64,000 nucleotides of DNA from JBHENC01 sp051000345 (GTDB lineage Bacteria; Acidobacteriota; Blastocatellia; Pyrinomonadales; Pyrinomonadaceae): NCBI GenBank assembly GCA_051000345.1, contig JBPCOJ010000092.1, forward strand, positions 9,630 to 73,629, in the 5' to 3' direction. Positions 1 through 9,393 of this stretch are shown here, one piece after another (position 1 is the first letter of the stretch; each line of letters begins with the position of its first letter). The translations under genes and the position numbers were made by a program. The notes beneath the pieces were generated by a model. That model made no database searches and was not told the DNA's origin. It saw only the letters and a list, made by a program, of their open reading frames with translations.

Positions 1-1994
1 AAAGCTTTGTTTGTTTTTCGCTTGCCTGCTTTATTGTTTCGCTTCCCGTTTTAGCCGCCTCAAGGGATGAGTGGCGACCCGTCGATCCGGCAGACCTCGC
101 GTTAAAAGCGCCCGTCGTTGAAAAGGACGCCGATGCCGAAGCTCTTTTCTGGGATGTGAGTGTCGCGGACGAAGCAGACGGCGGCGCTCCGCGCACGGTG
201 CTCAATCACTACATACGGATCAAAGTCTTCACGGAGCGCGGGCGCGAATCGCAAAGCAAGATCGACATCGTTTTTTACGGCGACGCCAAAATCAAAGACA
301 TCGCCGCCCGTACCATCAAGCCGGACGGCTCCATCGTCGAACTGAAAAAGGATGATGTCTTCGAGCGCACCATCGTTCGTTTGAGCGGCTTGAAGGCGAA
401 AGCCAAATCGTTCGCAATGCCCGGCGTCGAACCCGGCGCAATCATCGAATATCGCTGGCGTGAAGTGCGCGGCGATCATTTGACTTCTTACGAACGATTG
501 CAATTTCAGCGCGACATTCCCATCCAACTCGTTCGCTATCATATTAAGCCGCTCAGTCTGCCGGGCTTTGATTACGGTATGCGCCTGCAAACCTTTCACG
601 GGCAGACATCGCCGATTGAAAAGGAAAAGAACGGCTTTTACGGGATACAGATGACCAAAGTCCCTGCCTTTCACGAAGAGCCGAGAATGCCGCCCGAAGA
701 GCAAGTGCGCCCGTGGATGCTCGTTTACTATACGCAGGACAGCAAACTCGCTCCCGATAAATACTGGAAGGAGTTTGGCAAAGGTCTTTACGCGGATTAC
801 AAATCGGTGATGAAGCCGAACGACGACGTGCGCAAGGCTTCCGCCGAAATCATCGGCACCGCCGCGACGCCCGACGAAAAACTCGCGCGCCTCTTCGAGT
901 TTTGCCGCACCAAAATTAAGAACATCAATGCGTCCGCCGCCTTTGGCTTGTCGCGCGAAGCACGCGAAGACGCGAAGGCCAATAAGTCTGTTGCAGACAC
1001 GCTGCGGCGCGGAATGGGAACCAGCAACGACGTCGATTTACTGTTCGCCTCGCTTGTTATCGCCGCCGGATTCGACGCGCGCGTGGCAAGGCTTGCCAAT
1101 CGCAATGACATCTTTTTCTACCCGGAGATGTTTACGGACAGTTATTTCCTTAGCACATACGATATTGCCGTCCGCGTCGGCGAGGAATGGCGCTTTTTCG
1201 ATCCGAGCAGCACGTATGTGCCTTACGGCATGTTGCTCTGGCAGGAAGAAGGCCAGCAGGCGCTCATCTCCGATCCGAAAGACCCTGTGTTCGTCAAAAC
1301 CCCTCTCTCGGCTCCGCAGAAATCGCTGGAGAAACGCACCGCCAAACTTCATTTAAGCGACGACGGCACGCTCGAAGGCGATGTGCGCATTGAATACACA
1401 GGCCACTCCGCCGTCGATAAAAAGTATTTCAACGACGATGATTCGCTGCCGCAGCGCGAGGAAAATCTGCGCGATCAAGTCAAGGCGCGCATGAGCACTG
1501 CGGAACTCACAGACATCCATATTGAAAACGTTACCGATCCGGTCAAGCCTTTCGTTTACGCTTATCATGTGCGCGTTCCCGGCTATGCGCAGCGCACAGG
1601 CAAGCGTTTGTTTCTGCAACCGGCTTTTTTCCAGCGCGGCGCTGCCGCTTTGTTCCCGACCAGCGACCGTCACCACGACATCTATTTTCACTATCCTTGG
1701 GCTGAACAGGATGTTGTGGAGATTGAATTGCCGAAAGGCTTTGCGCTCGACAACGCCGATTCACCGCAGCCCTTTACGGCGGCCAACATAGGCAAGTATG
1801 AAGTGAAACTCGGCACTACAAAAGATGACCGCACGCTTGTTTACCGGCGTAGCTTTTTCTTCGGCGGCAATGAAGCTATTTTGTTCCCGGCGACAAACTA
1901 CGCGCAACTGAAAAAAATCTTCGACATTCTGCACCAGCAGGACGAGCACACGATTACGCTCAAACAAAGCGCGACCACCGCCGCTGTCAATTAA
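1..1994 (+). CDS. Exported DUF3857/transglutaminase-like protein, 5' truncated by window, catalytically dead
   Basis: The frame is open from base 3 with no start codon in view. It begins with a hydrophobic stretch ending in VLAAS, which looks like the end of a signal peptide, so only a few residues are missing and an internal GTG at 156 is not the true start. The N-terminal half matches the DUF3857 layout and the middle matches the transglutaminase-like fold. In the next gene the nucleophile lies in YGDCKDKANL; here the aligned stretch is MGTSNDVDLL (about 1012-1041), so Cys is replaced by Ser. The His of FNHCI is replaced by Tyr in STYDIAV, and only the Asp (FFDPSS) remains. Enzyme activity is therefore unlikely and a binding or structural role in the envelope is inferred. 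It probably forms a tandem unit with the following paralogue. Confidence 0.8.
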   Translation, partial: SFVCFSLACFIVSLPVLAASRDEWRPVDPADLALKAPVVEKDADAEALFWDVSVADEADGGAPRTVLNHYIRIKVFTERGRESQSKIDIVFYGDAKIKDIAARTIKPDGSIVELKKDDVFERTIVRLSGLKAKAKSFAMPGVEPGAIIEYRWREVRGDHLTSYERLQFQRDIPIQLVRYHIKPLSLPGFDYGMRLQTFHGQTSPIEKEKNGFYGIQMTKVPAFHEEPRMPPEEQVRPWMLVYYTQDSKLAPDKYWKEFGKGLYADYKSVMKPNDDVRKASAEIIGTAATPDEKLARLFEFCRTKIKNINASAAFGLSREAREDAKANKSVADTLRRGMGTSNDVDLLFASLVIAAGFDARVARLANRNDIFFYPEMFTDSYFLSTYDIAVRVGEEWRFFDPSSTYVPYGMLLWQEEGQQALISDPKDPVFVKTPLSAPQKSLEKRTAKLHLSDDGTLEGDVRIEYTGHSAVDKKYFNDDDSLPQREENLRDQVKARMSTAELTDIHIENVTDPVKPFVYAYHVRVPGYAQRTGKRLFLQPAFFQRGAAALFPTSDRHHDIYFHYPWAEQDVVEIELPKGFALDNADSPQPFTAANIGKYEVKLGTTKDDRTLVYRRSFFFGGNEAILFPATNYAQLKKIFDILHQQDEHTITLKQSATTAAVN

Positions 1995-2098
1995 GGACTG
2001 TTTTTGATGTGTCGCGGGCAGCGGCTTGCTTACTGCCACGACGGTAATCGCGGTTGAATTATTCCTCCACACCACGACGACGCGAAAGGTTAATCATT

Positions 2099-4066
2099 AT
2101 GTTGCGTAAACTCATCGGCTGCTGTTTCCTGCTGGCGCTCGCCAGCATATCCGTCTTCGCTTCCAACGACGATGCTCCGGCGTGGCTGCGGCAGGCTGCT
2201 TCGGTAAGCGCTCCGGCTTATGCCAGAGACGTCCCCGCCGTCGTGCTGCTCGACGAATCGACGACCAGCATCGGCGAAGACGGGCGGCTTACCACGACAA
2301 AGACGTATGCCGTGCGTATCCTGACGAACGAAGGCCGCGCTTACGCCTTCGCCGCCGCTGGCTACGCAACGGATTCCGGCAAGGTGCGCGACATACGCGC
2401 GTGGCTCATTCGTCCATCCGGCCAAACAAAGGCTTACGGTAAAAACGATGTCATGGATGCCGCCGCGATGAACGATGTCTATGATGAGTCGCGCGCCAAG
2501 ATCATTAGCGCAGAAGGCGATGCGGAAACCGGCGCTGTCTTCGGTTATCAAACAACGAGCGAGAGCCGTTCATTCTTTAATCAAACGGTCTGGCCGTTTC
2601 AGGAGCGTATCCCTGTCATCGCTTCGCGCGTCATTTTGCAGCTTCCTGCGGGCTGGAGCGCCAAAGCCACGACCTTTAATCACACGAGCGTCGAGCCGCG
2701 CATCGACGGCACGGCGTACACATGGGAACTGCGAAATCTGCCGCCAATCGAGCCGGAACCCGCAAGCCCTTCAACCGAAAATCTCGCTCCCAGAGTGGCG
2801 ATTAGTTATGCGCCGCTCTCCGCCGGGAATGACTCGGCCAGCGCTAAGTCCTTCACTAATTGGAACGAAGTCTCGCGCTGGTACACCGATTTGAGCGCCG
2901 CCCAATTTGCGCCCGACGCCGCGCTCACAGCCCAAGCCCAAGCCTTAACCGCCAGCAGCAAAACCGAACTCGAACGCATTAGCGCCGTCGCGCGCTACGT
3001 GCAAGGCTTGCAATACATCTCTATTCAAATCGGAGCCGGACGCTTTCGCCCGCACGCCGCCACAGAGGTCTTCGCCAAATCCTACGGCGACTGCAAGGAC
3101 AAAGCGAATCTGATGCGCGCGATGTTAAAAGCCATCGGCATAGAGTCTTACCCTGTTTTGATTTTTTCCGGCGACCCGACTTATGTGCGCGAAGAATGGG
3201 CTTCGCCGACGCAGTTCAATCATTGCATCATCGCCGTCAAAGTCAGCGACGCGACGCAAACCGCGACCATCGTGCAGCACGCCAAGCTCGGCCGCCTGCT
3301 GATTTTCGACGCAACTGATAGCGATACGCCCGTCGGCGATTTACCGGATCACGAACAAAACAGCTTCGCGCTTATCGCTGCCGGAGACAGCGGCACGCTG
3401 GTGCGTATGCCCGCCACCTCGCCGGAAGCGAATAAGCTGGAAAGGCAAACCGACGCGGTGCTTGCGGCTGACGGCAGCCTGACGGCGACAGTGCGCGAGA
3501 CATCCATCGGGCAAGCGGCGGTTAAAGAGCGCGGCGCGTTTCGCCATCTCGCCCGCCCGCAGTACACGAAAATGATCGAGTCGTGGATTACGCGCCATGC
3601 CGACGGCGCAATCGTTTCAAAAGTCGAACCCACAGACAGCCCCGTTGCCACCGACAATCGTTTCGCGCTCGCCGTCGATTTCGCTTCGGCTCATTACGCG
3701 CAATTGATGAACAGCCGCCTGCTCGTCTTCAAGCCCGCCATTGTTTCGCGGCGCGATTCCGTTCACTTAACCAATGTCGTGCGCCACGCGCCCATTGTCC
3801 TCGAAGCCAATTCTTATGCTGAAACGGCGCGTGTGCAGCTTCCCGCAGGCTTCGACGTGGACGAAATGCCCGATGCCGTGAAAATCGAAACGCCGTTCGG
3901 CACTTACTCCGCAACCTACGAAACCAAAGACGGCAAACTGTTGTTTACGCGCGCCCTCACCATTCGCGCCGCAACCATCCCTGCCGATCAATACACAGCC
4001 GTGCGCAACTTCTTCGAGCGCATACGCGCCGCCGAACAAGCGCCCGTCGTGCTGGCGAAAAAGTAG
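2099..4066 (+). CDS. Exported DUF3857 and transglutaminase domain protein
   Basis: The start is placed at ATG 2099 because AAAGG at 2085-2089 precedes it at normal spacing and a signal peptide (MLRKLIGCCFLLALASISVF) follows; an in-frame TTG at 2054 is rejected. The 655-residue product has an N-terminal DUF3857 domain, then a transglutaminase-like core with the full triad: Cys in YGDCKDKANL (about residue 330), His in FNHCII (about 373) and Asp in FDATD (about 403). Proteins of this family are exported in Acidobacteriota and Bacteroidota; their substrates are not established. It lies about 100 bases after a paralogue that has lost the Cys and His, so the two may act as an active and inactive pair. 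There is no clear terminator after it. Confidence 0.85.
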   Translation: MLRKLIGCCFLLALASISVFASNDDAPAWLRQAASVSAPAYARDVPAVVLLDESTTSIGEDGRLTTTKTYAVRILTNEGRAYAFAAAGYATDSGKVRDIRAWLIRPSGQTKAYGKNDVMDAAAMNDVYDESRAKIISAEGDAETGAVFGYQTTSESRSFFNQTVWPFQERIPVIASRVILQLPAGWSAKATTFNHTSVEPRIDGTAYTWELRNLPPIEPEPASPSTENLAPRVAISYAPLSAGNDSASAKSFTNWNEVSRWYTDLSAAQFAPDAALTAQAQALTASSKTELERISAVARYVQGLQYISIQIGAGRFRPHAATEVFAKSYGDCKDKANLMRAMLKAIGIESYPVLIFSGDPTYVREEWASPTQFNHCIIAVKVSDATQTATIVQHAKLGRLLIFDATDSDTPVGDLPDHEQNSFALIAAGDSGTLVRMPATSPEANKLERQTDAVLAADGSLTATVRETSIGQAAVKERGAFRHLARPQYTKMIESWITRHADGAIVSKVEPTDSPVATDNRFALAVDFASAHYAQLMNSRLLVFKPAIVSRRDSVHLTNVVRHAPIVLEANSYAETARVQLPAGFDVDEMPDAVKIETPFGTYSATYETKDGKLLFTRALTIRAATIPADQYTAVRNFFERIRAAEQAPVVLAKK

Positions 4067-4166
4067 TTCGACTGCTTCGCGTGACTTCAGATTTACTTTG
4101 CATTCGGAACAAACTTGGGTCAAAGGTGTCTAATACTGATGTCGCTTTTTAGCTTGAAGGTGCTAA

Positions 4167-4421
4167 ATGGGCAAGGCTGTCAGAAATCTTCTTGTCACAT
4201 CAGTATTGCTTTTCGTCGCTTCATGGGCGAGTTGCACCTTCGGAGTGTCTTATGATCTTAGCCTATTGCCGCCGGATGAATATCCATATTGCGAACATTG
4301 CTCTTATCAGATAGGTGATAGATGGGTGTATCTTGGCGGAGGACTTTTAGCGGTAGCAATTTCTATTTCTATTACTGCGGCTATGCTGTGGCTCAGAGAT
4401 AAAGACGAAAGCGACTCGTAA
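4167..4421 (+). CDS. Small two-pass membrane protein, unknown function
   Basis: An 84-residue product with GAAGG at 4156-4160 six bases before ATG 4167. It has an N-terminal hydrophobic segment (residues 8-25), a central loop with a CEHC motif (PYCEHCSYQ, about residues 41-49) and a second membrane segment (about 57-76), ending in a charged tail. The paired cysteines could bind a metal or form a disulfide. I do not recognise the family. Base composition is more AT-rich than the flanking genes, which, together with the adjacent toxin-antitoxin pair, hints at an acquired segment. Confidence 0.55.
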   Translation: MGKAVRNLLVTSVLLFVASWASCTFGVSYDLSLLPPDEYPYCEHCSYQIGDRWVYLGGGLLAVAISISITAAMLWLRDKDESDS

Positions 4422-4539
4422 ATATGTATCCGCAGCTCAACAAGTCCTTGCATCCGACTGCTTGATTGCAGGGCTTTCATCAATCTTTTGCCTTGATTGA
4501 GTAGAAGGCTGTATTCTAAATTTAATGGAGTGAATGTAA

Positions 4540-4743
4540 ATGATGAATACAGTTTGGGCAGTCGTTCGTGAAGGCAAAATAGTGCCGCTTGAGAGCCTTG
4601 AAGTTCCTGAAGGCACGAGGGTACTAGTGACTTTATTGCCGGAAGATGATTCGTCGTTTTGGCTGGCGGCGAGTCAGTCGTCTGTGGATGCCGTATGGAA
4701 CAATACAGCGGATGATGTCTATGCCGAGTTACTCGAAAAATGA
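4540..4743 (+). CDS. Antitoxin of a MazEF-like pair
   Basis: A 67-residue acidic protein. The N-terminal part (VREGKIVPLE ... VPEGTRVLVTLLPED) has the short beta-rich form of AbrB/DUF104-type antitoxins, and the C-terminal part (DAVWNNTADDVYAELLEK) is the toxin-wrapping tail seen in antitoxins paired with MazF-like toxins. GGAG lies about 10 bases upstream, and two ATG codons in a row (4540, 4543) leave a one-residue ambiguity. Its last 23 bases overlap the toxin gene, which is typical for translational coupling. It is expected to repress its own operon and neutralise the toxin. Confidence 0.75.
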   Translation: MMNTVWAVVREGKIVPLESLEVPEGTRVLVTLLPEDDSSFWLAASQSSVDAVWNNTADDVYAELLEK

Positions 4744-5053
4744 AGTGATTTTGGTGAAGTATCCATTCTCTGATTTGTCCGGCTCGAAAGTCAGACCCGC
4801 CATCGTCGTCAACGCCGCTCATTCCTCGCAAGACTTTTTCATCGTCCCGCTCACAAGCAAAACAACCGCATTGCTTGCGGGCGAGTTTGTGCTCGCCGAT
4901 TGGAAGAAAGCCGGACTCAATGTCGAGTCCGCCGTGAAGCGCGGCATTTATACGGTACAGCAAAGTCTTGTGGTTAAAAGTATTGGAAAGCTATCCGATG
5001 CGGATGCCGGAAAGGTGAAGAGTTCGTTGCGCGCTTGGTTAGCCCTGCCTTGA
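4721..5053 (+). CDS. mazF: MazF/PemK-family mRNA endonuclease toxin
   Basis: A 110-residue protein starting at ATG 4721 inside the antitoxin gene; a longer frame from 4646 is rejected because it only adds antitoxin shadow. Family hallmarks are visible: an N-terminal strand EVILVKYPFSDLSGSKVRPA followed by IVVN, then FFIVPLTSK, and the later GIYTVQQSLVVKSIGKL segment. In this family these strands form the dimeric SH3-like barrel that cleaves single-stranded RNA, usually mRNA, at short motifs. The cleavage motif here cannot be predicted. The pair is probably a stress or plasmid-style stability module. Confidence 0.85.
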   Translation: MPSYSKNEVILVKYPFSDLSGSKVRPAIVVNAAHSSQDFFIVPLTSKTTALLAGEFVLADWKKAGLNVESAVKRGIYTVQQSLVVKSIGKLSDADAGKVKSSLRAWLALP

Positions 5054-5515
5054 ACGCTCATGCTTATTGACGGTGCATAATTGTATCGCAACAAATCTTG
5101 CCTCATACCTTTGACGCTATTAAATCCACAGGCGCAGCTTGCCTGTCGCGCACAAGTAACTACTCTTCGCTTCTTTTGCACATCAGTCTCTCGCCTCTCG
5201 TAAGAACGACAAAAATCGCGCCCGTAAAATTTTTAGCTGAATTTCGCCGTGTGTCTTGCACAAAAAAGCGGGACGGTGTATAAGCTAAAACACCTTGTGA
5301 TATTCGTAACAGGCGCATTTAAGACTCGATTCTAACCGGTGGCTTTCGCTCGCTTAAAGTAGAAAACGATATGGTCGAACTCTATCGAAGCGCGCTCGCC
5401 AAAAAGAAGCGCATGAATCACTTGAATCGCACGCTCAAAGCTTATGCGCGTGAGTTAAGAGGAACAGACCATTGACCGATAAAAGAATCGTAAGTTCGGG
5501 ACAAAGGGTGCGTTA
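5054..5515. other. 462-bp intergenic region before the respiratory operon
   Basis: No convincing gene. It holds a sigma70-like promoter (5256-5284) and one weak 34-codon ORF (5371-5475, basic product MVELYRSALAKKKRMNHLNR...) without a good ribosome binding site. The first 200 bases look like degenerate non-coding DNA after the toxin gene. Confidence 0.5.
5256..5284 (+). promoter_or_regulatory. Candidate sigma70 promoter of the Act/caa3 operon
   Basis: TTGCAC at 5256-5261 and TATAAG at 5279-5284 are separated by 17 bases, the ideal spacing. It faces the actA gene and leaves a leader of about 225 bases. No other good pair is seen in the gap. Acidobacterial promoter rules are poorly known, so this is an inference. 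Confidence 0.4.
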
Positions 5516-6175
5516 ATGGCACAAATCTTTCAGCGCAGCGCAAACACGCTGGCGAAGCTTTCGATCATCGGCGCGGTGCTTCTGGCGACGCTCGCCTTTA
5601 CCGCCGTCGAAGCGTGGCAGCGTTCTTCCTACAACACAGGCCAATACGAAGACCGCGAACAGCCCGTGCAGTTTTCCCACAAGCACCACGCAGGGGATGA
5701 CGGCATCGATTGCCGCTACTGCCACACGGCGGTCGAAAAGTCTTGGAACGCAGGCATTCCGCCGACGAAAACCTGCATGAACTGCCACTCGCAAATCTGG
5801 GCTGACAGTCCTTATCTGGAGCCGGTGCGCGAAAGCTGGCGGACGGGCAAGCCGATCAAGTGGATCAAGGTTCACGATCTGCCCGACTTCGTTTATTTCA
5901 ATCACAGTATTCACGTCAACAAAGGCGTCGGCTGCTCGACCTGTCACGGCAACGTCGCTGAAATGCCGCTCATTTATCAGGCGTCGAGCTTGCAAATGGA
6001 GTGGTGCTTGAAGTGCCACCGCAATCCTGCGCCGAATCTGCGCGAGCAAAAAGACATTTACGTGATGGATTGGAAGCCCGGCGCGGATCAAGCGCAAAAG
6101 GGCGCGGAACTTTTTAAGAAATATAAAATTCAGCCCGCCGCGCAATTGCAAGCCTGTTCGACGTGCCACCGCTAA
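5516..6175 (+). CDS. actA: Alternative complex III subunit ActA, pentaheme cytochrome c
   Basis: A 219-residue protein with AAAGGG seven bases before ATG 5516. It has one N-terminal membrane anchor (LSIIGAVLLATLAFTAVEAW) and five CXXCH heme c motifs: CRYCH, CMNCH, CSTCH, CLKCH and CSTCH, the last at the C-terminus. This is the signature of ActA, the periplasmic pentaheme subunit of the quinol-oxidising alternative complex III. It takes electrons from the ActB iron-sulfur subunit and passes them to a cytochrome c acceptor. It opens a long co-directional run of Act and oxidase genes. Confidence 0.93.
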   Translation: MAQIFQRSANTLAKLSIIGAVLLATLAFTAVEAWQRSSYNTGQYEDREQPVQFSHKHHAGDDGIDCRYCHTAVEKSWNAGIPPTKTCMNCHSQIWADSPYLEPVRESWRTGKPIKWIKVHDLPDFVYFNHSIHVNKGVGCSTCHGNVAEMPLIYQASSLQMEWCLKCHRNPAPNLREQKDIYVMDWKPGADQAQKGAELFKKYKIQPAAQLQACSTCHR

Positions 6176-6205
6176 AAGAAAAAGCGCGCGTGAAGGATTA
6201 GATGC

Positions 6206-9200
6206 ATGGATAACGAAGCAACGAATTACGTCCAGATTGAGCCGCTGAAAAAGTCTGATAAGCATTTTGACTTTCAGGCTTTTCGCCGCACACTGCAAGA
6301 TCGCAGCGGCAAAGAATACTGGCGCAGCCTCGACGAACTTTCCGACACAGAAGAGTTTCAAGCTTACCTCGGCAACGAATTCCCCAGCCAGGCGGAAACA
6401 TGGCTTGATCCGGTTGGCCGCCGCACGTTTATGAAGTTAATGGCGGCGTCCTTAGCATTCGCGGGCGTCAGTGCCTGCACCGTGCAGCCGCCGGAAAACA
6501 TCGTGCCGTATGTTCGCCAGCCCGAAGAAATCATTGTCGGCAAGCCACTTTTTTTCGCCACTGCGATGCCATTTCCGGGCGGCGCGACGGGACTCCTTGT
6601 GCGCAGCAATGAAGGCCGCCCGACGAAGGTTGAAGGCAACACGCTTCACCCAGGCAGTCTCGGCGCCACAGACCTCTTCGCACAGGCTTCGATCCTCACG
6701 ATGTATGACCCCGACCGCGCGCAAACGATCCTGTATCGCGGGCAGCAACGGACGTGGGCAGATTTCTTGGGCGAGATGCGCAAGGTGGTTGATGAGGCGA
6801 CGAACACGGGCGGCGCGGGGCTTCACTTGCTCACCGGAAACGTTACCTCGCCGACGCTCGCCAGCCAGTTGGACGCTTTTCGCCGCACGTATCCGGCGGC
6901 GAAGTGGCACGTTTACGAACCCGCCGGACACAACAACACGAACATGGGCGCGCGTCTCGCATTCGACCAGTTCGTCAATACGATTTATCGCTTTAGCCAA
7001 GCCGACAGAGTGCTGGCGATTGATTCCAACTTTCTCGCCGCGACGCCCGGCAACATACGTTACACGCGCGAGTTTCGCTTGCGCCAGCGCGTCGAAGACA
7101 GCAACGGCGGCGACATCGCGCGCCTCTATGCGATTGAATCAACGCCGACGAACACTGGAATGCTCGCAGACCATCGCCTTGCCTTGCGTCCGAGCGAAAT
7201 AGAATCCTTCGTGCGCGCGATAGCGGCGGGCGTCGGCGCGGGCGGCGCAAACGCAGGCACAACGACGAACAACGCCGCGCCAAATTCTACACACGCAAAA
7301 TGGATTAGTGCGCTCGTTAAAGATTTGCAGGCACATCGTGGCCGCAGCATCGTTATCGCGGGCGACGAGCAATCGCCGCAGGTACACGCGCTCGCACACG
7401 CGATCAACGCCGCGCTCGGCAACATCGGTCAAACAGTTCTTTACACGGATTCGATTGAAGCGCACCCGACGGACGCGCAGGGCAACGCCGTTGACCAGAT
7501 GCAATCTCTGCGCGAGTTGATGCAGGACATTGACGCTGGCGCTGTAAAGACACTCGTTATACTCGGCGGCAATCCTGTTTATGATGCGCCCGTTGATCTC
7601 AACTTCGGCGCGCGTTTTCAGAAAGTTCCTCTGCGTGTGCAGCTCGGTTTATTCAACGACGAAACGGCGGAGTTGTGTCACTGGCATATTCCAGAAGCGC
7701 ACTACCTCGAATCTTGGTCTGACACGCGCGCGTTTGACGGCACGGCTTCGATTATTCAACCTTTGATCGCGCCGCTTTACGGCGGCAGAACGACGCACGA
7801 GATTCTCGCCGTGCTGCTTAACGAAGCGGATCGTTTGCCTTACGACATCGTGCGCGGCTACTGGCAAACACAGTATCGCGGCGGCGACTTTGAAACTTTC
7901 TGGCGCAAGTCCGTGCATGACGGCGTAATCGCAGGCACAGCCTTCGCTCCGAAAAACTTTGCCGTCAAAGCGGACGCCGCGAGCGCGAATCAGCCTGCGA
8001 ATTCTTCCACGACCACAAGCGGCGGCGCGCAAGGCTACGAAATTGTTTTTCGTCCAGACCCGTCCGTTTACGACGGGCGCTTTGCCAACAACGGCTGGTT
8101 ACAGGAATTGCCGAAGCCTTTAACGAAACTTACATGGGACAACGCTGTGATGGTCAGCCCGAACACGGCGAAGAGTCTCGGACTTTTTGATAGTAGTACG
8201 GGTCTTTACCGTAACGGAGAGCAAGGCAATGATTTCGACGCGAAGGGCGGCGATCACACTGCGGAGATCGTTGAAATAAATTATGCGGGGCGCAAAGTGC
8301 GCGGGCCGCTATGGGTGCTGCCCGGCCAACCTGATAATTGCATCACCGTGCATTTAGGCTACGGACGCACGCGAGCGGGGCGCGTCGGCACAGGCACATC
8401 GGATAATCCCGTCGGCTTTAACGCTTACCAGATTCGCACGTCGGACGCGCTTTGGTTCGGCACGGGCGCAAAGCTTACGAAGACAGGCGAGGGATATGAG
8501 CTTGCCACGTCGCAGCTTCACTTCAACATGGCCGGGCGCGAGATCATACGCGCCGCAACGCTCGAAGAATATCGCAAAAATCCTGACTTCGCGCCGAAGG
8601 AAACGCACGAGCCGCCGCCGGGCGAAACGATGTACCAAACGAATCCCGGCTATGAGTACAAAGGCTACAAGTGGGGTATGTCTATTGACTTGAGCACATG
8701 CGTCGGCTGCAACGCGTGCGTCATCGCGTGCCAAGCGGAGAACAACATTCCCGTCGTCGGCAAAGAACAGGTGATACGCAGCCGCGAAATGCACTGGTTA
8801 AGAGTTGATGCTTATTTTCGCGGCGCATTGGAGAACCCCGAAGGCGTTTCGTTTATGCCTGTGCCGTGTATGCAGTGCGAGAATGCGCCGTGCGAGCCTG
8901 TCTGCCCTGTCGCGGCGACGGTGCATGACACGGAAGGTTTGAACGTAATGGTCTATAACCGTTGCATCGGCACGCGGTATTGTTCCAACAACTGCCCGTA
9001 CAAAGTGCGCCGCTTCAACTTTCTGCTTTATCAGGATTGGTACACGCCGAGTTTGAAGTTAATGCGCAACCCGGAAGTCAGCGTTCGCAGTCGCGGCGTG
9101 ATGGAGAAATGCACTTATTGTATTCAGCGCATTCAGTCCGGCAAAATCGAATCCGAGAAAGAGAATCGCCCGATCCGCGACGGCGAAGTGCAGACGGCTT

Positions 9201-9388
9201 GCATGAGCGTATGCCCTGCGGATGCAATTGTGTTCGGCGACATGAACGACGAAAACAGCCGCGTGCATAAGATGAAGGAATACGAGCGCGACTACGGGCT
9301 TCTTGCTGAATTGAACACGCGCCCGCGCACGACTTATCTGGCGGAGATACGCAACCCGAATCCTGAAATGGAAGGGGCTAAGGCTTAA
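6206..9388 (+). CDS. actB: Alternative complex III subunit ActB, molybdopterin-like/iron-sulfur fusion
   Basis: A 1060-residue protein. An N-terminal region with a twin-arginine-like motif (GRRTFMKLMAASLAFAG, residues 71-87) is followed by a molybdopterin oxidoreductase-like domain, which in known ActB binds no cofactor, and by a ferredoxin-like domain from about residue 831. Visible cysteine groups are CVGCNACVIAC, CMQCENAPCEPVC, CIGTRYCSNNC and CTYC ... CMSVC, expected to hold three [4Fe-4S] and one [3Fe-4S] cluster. The B1 and B2 parts are fused, as in Rhodothermus-type complexes. Two Ala/Gly/Asn/Thr-rich stretches (about 341-360 and 590-612) interrupt the first domain. AAGGA lies before ATG 6206. 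Confidence 0.93.
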   Translation: MDNEATNYVQIEPLKKSDKHFDFQAFRRTLQDRSGKEYWRSLDELSDTEEFQAYLGNEFPSQAETWLDPVGRRTFMKLMAASLAFAGVSACTVQPPENIVPYVRQPEEIIVGKPLFFATAMPFPGGATGLLVRSNEGRPTKVEGNTLHPGSLGATDLFAQASILTMYDPDRAQTILYRGQQRTWADFLGEMRKVVDEATNTGGAGLHLLTGNVTSPTLASQLDAFRRTYPAAKWHVYEPAGHNNTNMGARLAFDQFVNTIYRFSQADRVLAIDSNFLAATPGNIRYTREFRLRQRVEDSNGGDIARLYAIESTPTNTGMLADHRLALRPSEIESFVRAIAAGVGAGGANAGTTTNNAAPNSTHAKWISALVKDLQAHRGRSIVIAGDEQSPQVHALAHAINAALGNIGQTVLYTDSIEAHPTDAQGNAVDQMQSLRELMQDIDAGAVKTLVILGGNPVYDAPVDLNFGARFQKVPLRVQLGLFNDETAELCHWHIPEAHYLESWSDTRAFDGTASIIQPLIAPLYGGRTTHEILAVLLNEADRLPYDIVRGYWQTQYRGGDFETFWRKSVHDGVIAGTAFAPKNFAVKADAASANQPANSSTTTSGGAQGYEIVFRPDPSVYDGRFANNGWLQELPKPLTKLTWDNAVMVSPNTAKSLGLFDSSTGLYRNGEQGNDFDAKGGDHTAEIVEINYAGRKVRGPLWVLPGQPDNCITVHLGYGRTRAGRVGTGTSDNPVGFNAYQIRTSDALWFGTGAKLTKTGEGYELATSQLHFNMAGREIIRAATLEEYRKNPDFAPKETHEPPPGETMYQTNPGYEYKGYKWGMSIDLSTCVGCNACVIACQAENNIPVVGKEQVIRSREMHWLRVDAYFRGALENPEGVSFMPVPCMQCENAPCEPVCPVAATVHDTEGLNVMVYNRCIGTRYCSNNCPYKVRRFNFLLYQDWYTPSLKLMRNPEVSVRSRGVMEKCTYCIQRIQSGKIESEKENRPIRDGEVQTACMSVCPADAIVFGDMNDENSRVHKMKEYERDYGLLAELNTRPRTTYLAEIRNPNPEMEGAKA

Positions 9389-9393
9389 AGTAT

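Noticed and set aside
5371..5475. 34-codon ORF MVELYRSALAKKKRMNHLNR...
   Set aside because: No good ribosome site and no known family; kept only as a remark on the gap.
5513..6361. 282-codon open frame on the - strand over actA
   Set aside because: It is the mirror of a gene with five heme motifs; GC-rich codon use leaves the opposite strand open. No family resemblance.
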